Source: Pseudomonas sp. FP2335 (GTDB lineage Bacteria; Pseudomonadota; Gammaproteobacteria; Pseudomonadales; Pseudomonadaceae). From it: 64,000 nucleotides of DNA. The position numbers and the translations under genes were made by a program. Where the stretch lies: the NCBI RefSeq assembly GCF_030687535.1, contig NZ_CP117437.1, positions 5,701,501-5,765,500 of the forward strand, given 5' to 3'. Shown here in pieces: positions 63,835 to 64,000 of this stretch; the first letter of the stretch is position 1; each line of letters begins with the position of its first letter. The notes under the pieces were generated by a model. That model was not told the origin of the DNA and made no database searches. It saw only the letters and a list, made by a program, of their open reading frames with translations.

Positions 63835-64000
63835 ATGTTTGCTTTCTTTCGTCCTGCCGCACACCAGGCGCCCCTGCCTGAAGAAAAAATAGACAGCACC
63901 TACCGACGCCTGCGCTGGCAGATCTTCGCCGGTATTTTCTTTGGTTACGCCGGCTACTACCTGCTGCGTAAAAACTTCTCCCTGGCCATGCCGTACTTGA
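63835..64000 (+). CDS. glpT: Glycerol-3-phosphate transporter, 5' part only
   Basis: First 55 codons of a gene that runs off the window: [19 protein letters not shown] followed by [35 protein letters not shown]. This is the start of GlpT-type major-facilitator antiporters, which import glycerol-3-phosphate in exchange for phosphate. GGAGC lies 8 bases before the ATG. The position after the quinone oxidoreductase gene matches the P. aeruginosa order. The rest of the gene is not visible. Confidence 0.9.
   Translation, partial: MFAFFRPAAHQAPLPEEKIDSTYRRLRWQIFAGIFFGYAGYYLLRKNFSLAMPYL

Overview
The window reads as chromosomal DNA of a Pseudomonas from the fluorescens group. It is GC-rich and densely coded, and gene orders match blocks known from P. 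aeruginosa PAO1: the serA/D-2-hydroxyglutarate dehydrogenase pair, the spu polyamine cluster next to a HacB-type acylase, the ssu sulfonate operon with lsfA, and the long run argA-argE ... gcvTH - ferric ABC transporter - ubiquinone hydroxylases - pepP - ygfB - zapA - 6S RNA - glpT. Three families of palindromic REP/REPIN repeats sit in the gaps. These assignments rest on recognised protein families and remembered gene order; no search was run.

Layout. 1-5.5 kb: two SdiA-regulated-like (YjiK-type) proteins, an FAA hydrolase, a D-2-hydroxyglutarate dehydrogenase and divergent serA. 5.6-14.8 kb: small periplasmic and housekeeping proteins, including an unusually short solute-binding protein, an alpha/beta hydrolase, a thioredoxin-like protein, a penicillin/AHL acylase, and a GlxA-type regulator divergent from an HD protein. 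14.9-25.2 kb: polyamine uptake and catabolism (spuH-G-F-E-D-C-B leftward, spuI rightward), with no spuA. 25.4-31.8 kb: a TetR regulator, the ssuEADCBF operon and lsfA. 32.1-36.8 kb: an OprD-family porin, argA and argE. 36.9-45.1 kb: a CYTH/CHAD protein, an Lrp-type regulator with a divergent small ACT-like protein, an orphan GspE-type ATPase, an SPFH/NfeD pair, two small exported proteins and a DegT-family aminotransferase. 45.1-54.6 kb: gcvH and gcvT (no gcvP), a ferric ABC transporter, and the block pepP-ubiH-DUF4442-ubiI with ygfB. 54.7-64 kb: a ZapB-like protein, zapA, 6S RNA, 5-formyl-THF cyclo-ligase, a 49-residue membrane peptide, an EVE protein, a HlyD/ABC-2 exporter, a FliL-like protein, a quinone oxidoreductase and the start of glpT.

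Most genes are core metabolism. SerA and the D-2-hydroxyglutarate dehydrogenase form a known redox pair. The Spu proteins import putrescine and spermidine and feed them to gamma-glutamylation and transamination. The Ssu proteins take up and desulfonate alkanesulfonates, with LsfA handling the peroxide that accompanies sulfur starvation. I found no prophage, transposase, CRISPR array, tRNA, rRNA or defence island. The less ordinary signals are the compact binding protein, matching AT-rich dyads before ssuE and lsfA, a strong dyad between the Lrp-type regulator and its small neighbour, the missing spuA and gcvP, a possible small transcript divergent from lsfA, and REPINs placed inside gene clusters.
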